Shown: one piece after another, positions 60,331 to 64,000 of the stretch
How positions within the stretch are numbered: position 1 is the first letter of the stretch
Layout: every line of letters starts with the position of its first letter
DNA from: Streptomyces alfalfae
Lineage (GTDB): Bacteria; Actinomycetota; Actinomycetes; Streptomycetales; Streptomycetaceae
Direction of reading: 5' to 3'
NCBI RefSeq assembly: GCF_004127445.1
Contig: NZ_QEXM01000036.1
Span: 1 to 64,000 of the forward strand
Length of the DNA: 64,000 nucleotides
Notes under the pieces: generated by a model
The model's database searches: none
Told to the model about the DNA's origin: nothing
The model's input: only the letters and a program-made list of their open reading frames with translations
Position numbers and translations under genes: made by a program

Positions 60331-60354
60331 TAGCAGCGCTAATTAATAGCAGCG
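60331..60354. promoter_or_regulatory. AT-rich candidate operator before the thiolase gene
   Basis: Two copies of TAGCAGCG (60331-60338 and 60347-60354) are separated by the AT-rich CTAATTAA, unusual in this genome. The arrangement, with overlapping partial dyad GCTAATTAATAGC, resembles TetR- or MarR-type operators of acyl-CoA genes. It ends 29 bp before the thiolase start. Confidence 0.45.
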
Positions 60355-60383
60355 AGACCCGAGCAACGATCCGGAGCCGTATC

Positions 60384-61571
60384 GTGCGCACCGTCCACTT
60401 CGCCGCCGCCCGCCGCACCCCCATCGGCAGACTGCGCGGCGCCCTCTCCTCCGTCCGCCCCGACGACCTCGCCGCCGGCGTCATGAGGGGACTGCTCGCC
60501 GACATCCCCGCGCTCGACCCCGCGAGGATCGACGACATCTACTGGGGCGCCGCCAACCAGGCGGGCGAGGACAACCGCAATGTGGCCCGCATGGCCGCCC
60601 TCCTCGCGGGCCTGCCCGACTCGGTGCCCGGCGCGACCGTGAACCGGCTCTGCGCCTCCGGCCTCGAAGCGGTCACCACCGCCGCCCGCGCCATCGCGGC
60701 GGGCGAGGCCGACATCGTCCTGGCGGGCGGCTCCGAGTCCATGAGCCGCGCCCCCTTCGTGCTGCCCCGCCCCGACGAGGCCCTGCCGCACCGCATGGAG
60801 ACGGCCGACACCCGCCTCGGCTGGCGCCTGACCAACCCGAGGATGAAGGACCTGCACGGCGTCCTCGCGATGGGCCGGACCGCCGAGGAGGTCGCCGAGC
60901 GCCACGGCGTCTCGCGCGAACGGCAGGACGCCTTCGCGCTGCGCAGCCACCGGCTCGCGACGGCCGCCCGCGAGGACGGCCACTTCGACCACGAACTGCT
61001 CCCCGTCACCCGGCCCGACGGCGCCGTCGTCGACACCGACGAGTGCGTGCGCGAGGACACCTCGTACGAGAAGCTCAGCGGCCTGAAGCCCGTCTTCCGC
61101 GAGGGCGGCACCGTCACGGCCGGCAACGCCTCGCCGATGAACGACGGCGCCGCCGGGCTGCTGCTCGTCAGCGAGGAGGCCCTGAACGACCTCGGCCTGG
61201 AATCCCTCGGCCGCTACGCCGCCGGCGCCTCGGCGGGCGTGCACCCCGACGTCATGGGCCTCGGCCCCGTGCCCGCCACCCGCAAGGTCCTCGACCGGCT
61301 CGGCTGGAGCGTCGCGGACGTCCAGGAGGCGGAGCTCAACGAGGCGTTCGCCGCACAGGCCCTCGCCTGCGTCGACGCCCTCGGCTTCGACCCCGACCTG
61401 GTCAACCCCTCCGGCGGGGCCATCGCCCTCGGCCACCCCCTCGGCTGCTCCGGCGCCCGCATCCTCACGACCCTGCTGCACCGCATGCGCCGCACCGGCG
61501 CCACCCGGGGCCTCGCCACCATGTGCGTCGGCGTCGGCCAGGGCAGCGCTCTCCTCGTCGAGCGCGGCTGA
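60384..61571 (+). CDS. thiolase (acetyl-CoA C-acyltransferase)
   Basis: Protein of 395 aa. The nucleophile Cys lies in [33 protein letters not shown], the His in [17 protein letters not shown], and the second Cys in [13 protein letters not shown] are all in place. The catabolic (PcaF/FadA-like) branch is likely, cleaving 3-oxoacyl-CoA to acetyl-CoA. GTG 60384 has a CGGAGC site upstream. It is not in an operon with other beta-oxidation genes. An AT-rich candidate operator precedes it. Confidence 0.93.
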   Translation: MRTVHFAAARRTPIGRLRGALSSVRPDDLAAGVMRGLLADIPALDPARIDDIYWGAANQAGEDNRNVARMAALLAGLPDSVPGATVNRLCASGLEAVTTAARAIAAGEADIVLAGGSESMSRAPFVLPRPDEALPHRMETADTRLGWRLTNPRMKDLHGVLAMGRTAEEVAERHGVSRERQDAFALRSHRLATAAREDGHFDHELLPVTRPDGAVVDTDECVREDTSYEKLSGLKPVFREGGTVTAGNASPMNDGAAGLLLVSEEALNDLGLESLGRYAAGASAGVHPDVMGLGPVPATRKVLDRLGWSVADVQEAELNEAFAAQALACVDALGFDPDLVNPSGGAIALGHPLGCSGARILTTLLHRMRRTGATRGLATMCVGVGQGSALLVERG

Positions 61572-61609
61572 CCCGGCGCCCGCGACCGCCGCCCCGCCGA
61601 GCGCGCCCC

Positions 61610-63700
61610 TCAGCGGGCGACCGTGGCGCCCGCCGTCTCGGGGGTGAACCCCTGCTCCAGGTCCTCGGCGAGCAGCCGCTTGGCGATGGAGTCGACCGCC
61701 GCGGTCAGCTCCTCGTCCGGCGGACGCCCGAGGTCCTTCTCGACCTCCTCGCCCAGCCACCGCGACCACGCCGCGGAGATCGCCCCGGCCTCGCGCTCCC
61801 CGGCCGGGGTGAGCGAGAAGTACGTACCCGTACGGGTCAGGAAGCCCTCTTCCACCATGCGGTCGAAGGCGGGCACCAGGACCTCGGCCGGAATCCTGCG
61901 CCGGGCCGCGATCAGACCGAGGCTCGCGTGGCCCACCATCCGGGTGAAGAGCGAGACCTGCATGACCGCCCAGGCGCCCGCGATGTCCAGCCGGGTGTCG
62001 GAGTCCCTGATGATGCCGCGCGCGGTGCTCATGCCGACGTTGCGGACGATGTGCGCGACGCTCCGCTGGAGGTGCACCCCGGAGTCCGAACTGGTCGGCT
62101 GCGCGAAGCCCTCGCCCATGTCGGGCGCGCTCTCGCGGGCGCTGTCGCGCAGCCGCACCTGCTTGAGGAACAGCGACACGAGGAACCCGAGCAGCGCCAC
62201 GGGGACGGTCCACAGGAAGACGGTGTGCAGGGTGTCCGCGTACGCCCGCACCACGGGCGCCGCCGCCGCGCCCGGCAGCTCGTGCACCCCCTGCGGGCTC
62301 TGCGCCGCCTTCGTGATCGCACCCGGGTCCGCCGTCCCGGTCCGCGCGGCGTCCGCGATGCCGTCCTTGAGGTTCGGCGCGAGGGTGTTGGCGTAGATGG
62401 TGCCGAAGACCGCGGTGCCGAAGGAACTGCCCAGGGTGCGGAAGAAGGTGACGCCCGAGGTGGCGGTGCCCAGGTCCCCGTACGGGACGGTGTTCTGCAC
62501 GGCGATGGTCAGCACCTGCATGCACAGCCCGATCCCGGCGCCGAGCACGAACATGTACAGCGACTCCAGCCAGGTGTTCGTGGTGTCGTCCATGAGGGAC
62601 AGCAGGAAGAGCCCGAGCGCCATCACCAGGGAGCCGACGATCGGGAAGATCTTGTAGGTGCCGGTCTTGCTGACGACGTTGCCGCTGAAGACGGAGGCGA
62701 TGAGGAGGCCGATCACCATGGGCAGCGTCCGCACGCCCGAGATCGTGGCCGAGTCGCCGTCGACGTACTGGAGGTACGTCGGCAGGAACGTCATCGCGCC
62801 GAGCATCGCGAATCCCACGATGAAGCTGAGGACCGAGCAGACCGTGAAGACCGGGTTGCCGAAGAGCCGCATCGGCAGCATCGGCTCCGCCGCCCGGGTC
62901 TCCACCACGCAGAACAGCGCGAGCGCGACGAGGCCGCCGACGAAGAGACCGAGGATCACGGGGGAGCCCCACGCGTACTGGTTGCCGCCCCAGCTCGTCG
63001 CGAGGATCAGCGCGCTCGCCCCGATCGCGACGAGCGCGATGCCGAGGTAGTCGATGACCGGACGCACCGCCGACTTCACGACGGGGATGGTGCGGGCCGC
63101 CGCGAGGACCACGACGATCGCGATGGGCACGTTGACGTAGAACGCCCAGCGCCACGTGAGGTGGTCGGTGAAGAGCCCGCCGAGCAGCGGCCCGATCACG
63201 GTGGAGACTCCGAAGACGGCGCCGATCGCCCCCTGGTACTTGCCGCGCTCCCGCAGCGGGATGACGTCGGCGATCAACGCCATGGACGTGACCATCAGGC
63301 CACCCGCGCCGATCCCCTGCATCGCCCGCCAGGCGATGAGCAGCGTCATGTTCGTCGACAGGCCGCACAGGAACGAACCGGTGATGAAGATGACCGCGGA
63401 GATCTGGAAGACGACCTTGCGGCCGAAGAGATCACCGAACTTGCCGACCAGCACCGTGGCGACGGTCTCCGCGAGCAGGTACGACGTGACCACCCACGAC
63501 ATGTGCTCCGCCCCGCCGAGGTCCGACACGATCGTCGGCAGCGCGGTGCCGACGATGGTCTGGTCGAGCGCGGCGAGCAGCATTCCCAGCACGATGGTGG
63601 CGAAGACGACGTTGCGGCGGCGACGGTCGAGTACGGGCGGCGCCTGTGCCTGCGCTGCGGCGGGGGCGGATTCCGGCGCCGGCTGCTCGGTGGTGGTCAC
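61610..63700 (-). CDS. DHA2 (EmrB/QacA) exporter with C-terminal winged-helix-like domain
   Basis: Protein of 696 aa. About 14 membrane helices occupy residues 28-540 ([20 protein letters not shown]; motif [13 protein letters not shown]; motif C region [20 protein letters not shown]). About 150 residues follow that read like a MarR/PadR-type winged helix ([20 protein letters not shown], then [20 protein letters not shown]). Such tailed exporters recur in Streptomyces. The tail may sense or scaffold. The start is GTG 63700, with GAGGGTGA upstream. It converges with the thiolase (38 bp). Cargo is unknown, plausibly a drug-like compound. Confidence 0.9.
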   Translation of the reverse strand: MTTTEQPAPESAPAAAQAQAPPVLDRRRRNVVFATIVLGMLLAALDQTIVGTALPTIVSDLGGAEHMSWVVTSYLLAETVATVLVGKFGDLFGRKVVFQISAVIFITGSFLCGLSTNMTLLIAWRAMQGIGAGGLMVTSMALIADVIPLRERGKYQGAIGAVFGVSTVIGPLLGGLFTDHLTWRWAFYVNVPIAIVVVLAAARTIPVVKSAVRPVIDYLGIALVAIGASALILATSWGGNQYAWGSPVILGLFVGGLVALALFCVVETRAAEPMLPMRLFGNPVFTVCSVLSFIVGFAMLGAMTFLPTYLQYVDGDSATISGVRTLPMVIGLLIASVFSGNVVSKTGTYKIFPIVGSLVMALGLFLLSLMDDTTNTWLESLYMFVLGAGIGLCMQVLTIAVQNTVPYGDLGTATSGVTFFRTLGSSFGTAVFGTIYANTLAPNLKDGIADAARTGTADPGAITKAAQSPQGVHELPGAAAAPVVRAYADTLHTVFLWTVPVALLGFLVSLFLKQVRLRDSARESAPDMGEGFAQPTSSDSGVHLQRSVAHIVRNVGMSTARGIIRDSDTRLDIAGAWAVMQVSLFTRMVGHASLGLIAARRRIPAEVLVPAFDRMVEEGFLTRTGTYFSLTPAGEREAGAISAAWSRWLGEEVEKDLGRPPDEELTAAVDSIAKRLLAEDLEQGFTPETAGATVAR

Positions 63701-63804
63701 ACGGTCACCCTCACACCGGGGCGCGGCGGCTGCATGCGGGGCGAGTCCGCCCCGGTGACGAACCCGGCCCCCGGGCGCGGCCGCCCTCCTGCCCCGCCGC
63801 GCCG

Positions 63805-64000
63805 CTACGCCCCCGTGCCGCTGCCCTCCTGGCTCTCCCGCAGCCGCGGGGCACGGGTGTCCGCCTCCACCGGCCGCTGCTCGCGTGCGAGCTCCTCCGC
63901 CAGGGTCCGCGCCCAGTCGATCAGCTCGGGCACGCGGATTCCGTACGGCCGGGGGCGGCCCGTCTCCTCGGTCCAGGCGGAGACCGCCGCGGCCCCGCGC
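63805..64000 (-). CDS. C-terminal end of a truncated gene
   Basis: An open minus-strand frame enters from the right edge and stops at TAG 63805-63807. About 65 residues are visible, including [20 protein letters not shown], then [20 protein letters not shown] and a short [10 protein letters not shown] tail. No conserved domain is recognisable from this fragment. GC bias at third positions supports coding. It lies 104 bp upstream of the exporter in the same direction and might be in one unit with it. Confidence 0.5.
   Translation of the reverse strand, partial: RGAAAVSAWTEETGRPRPYGIRVPELIDWARTLAEELAREQRPVEADTRAPRLRESQEGSGTGA

Overview
The window is high-GC actinobacterial chromosome and almost certainly Streptomyces. 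GC is strongly third-position biased, and GTG/TTG starts, ATGA/GTGA stop-start overlaps and apparently leaderless genes are frequent. Streptomyces signatures include the end of a hopanoid-type cluster, a five-gene 'conservon', Tat-secreted enzymes and an MsiK-type sugar ABC system without its own ATPase. No rRNA, CRISPR array or intact transposase was seen. The window carries one tRNA.

Layout. 2-4886: the end of a hopanoid-type cluster (ispG fragment, dxs, class III aminotransferase hpnO-like), then an XRE-cupin regulator behind twin palindromes and a 56-aa membrane protein. 4899-10209: tyrosine phosphatase, GH36 alpha-galactosidase, SGNH hydrolase and an MBL-fold hydrolase. 10592-14422: conservon genes (kinase-like sensor, roadblock, DUF742, small GTPase, GAF). 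14558-19102: Gfo/Idh oxidoreductase, the tdh-kbl threonine catabolic pair and a LysR regulator. 19280-23323: an SsuABC/NMT1-type ABC importer behind a perfect 20-bp LacI-type palindrome, then an XRE-cupin regulator coupled to a GNAT. 23317-27782 (minus): a 1191-aa secreted ThuA / sorbosone dehydrogenase-like / PKD / CBM protein coupled to a Tat-exported TIM-barrel protein, with the same operator core upstream. 28277-31307: alpha/beta hydrolase, YjbR protein and an MFS exporter.

31425-33880 looks like an old integration site. A tRNA-Pro(GGG) is followed, about 90 bp from its 3' end, by the C-terminal relic of a tyrosine integrase on the minus strand. Next come an XRE-TPR regulator, an anti-sigma-like ATPase and a frameshifted small gene.

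33882-41933 is mostly minus strand and extracytoplasmic in role: PhoD phosphatase with a coupled beta-sandwich-like partner, a methyltransferase, an M6-type metalloprotease, a PL1 pectate lyase and an MscS channel. 42392-50079: an amidinotransferase, then a ROK-regulated sugar or cyclitol uptake operon with two oxidoreductases. 50252-51616 is a radical SAM protein with an unusual CX8CX2C cluster motif, followed by a long inverted repeat. An SDR, a GNAT and an APC permease with an unknown partner follow. The permease pair diverges from a three-gene FGGY kinase / flavoprotein / flavoprotein operon (56114-60239). The window ends with a thiolase, a DHA2 exporter carrying a winged-helix-like tail, and a truncated gene at the right edge.

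Several modules look like self-contained catabolic units, each with uptake, activation, oxidation and a local regulator. The kinase-flavoprotein operon, the radical SAM protein and the ROK/ABC/dehydrogenase operon have the least obvious substrates. All assignments come from reading the sequence; no database search was run.
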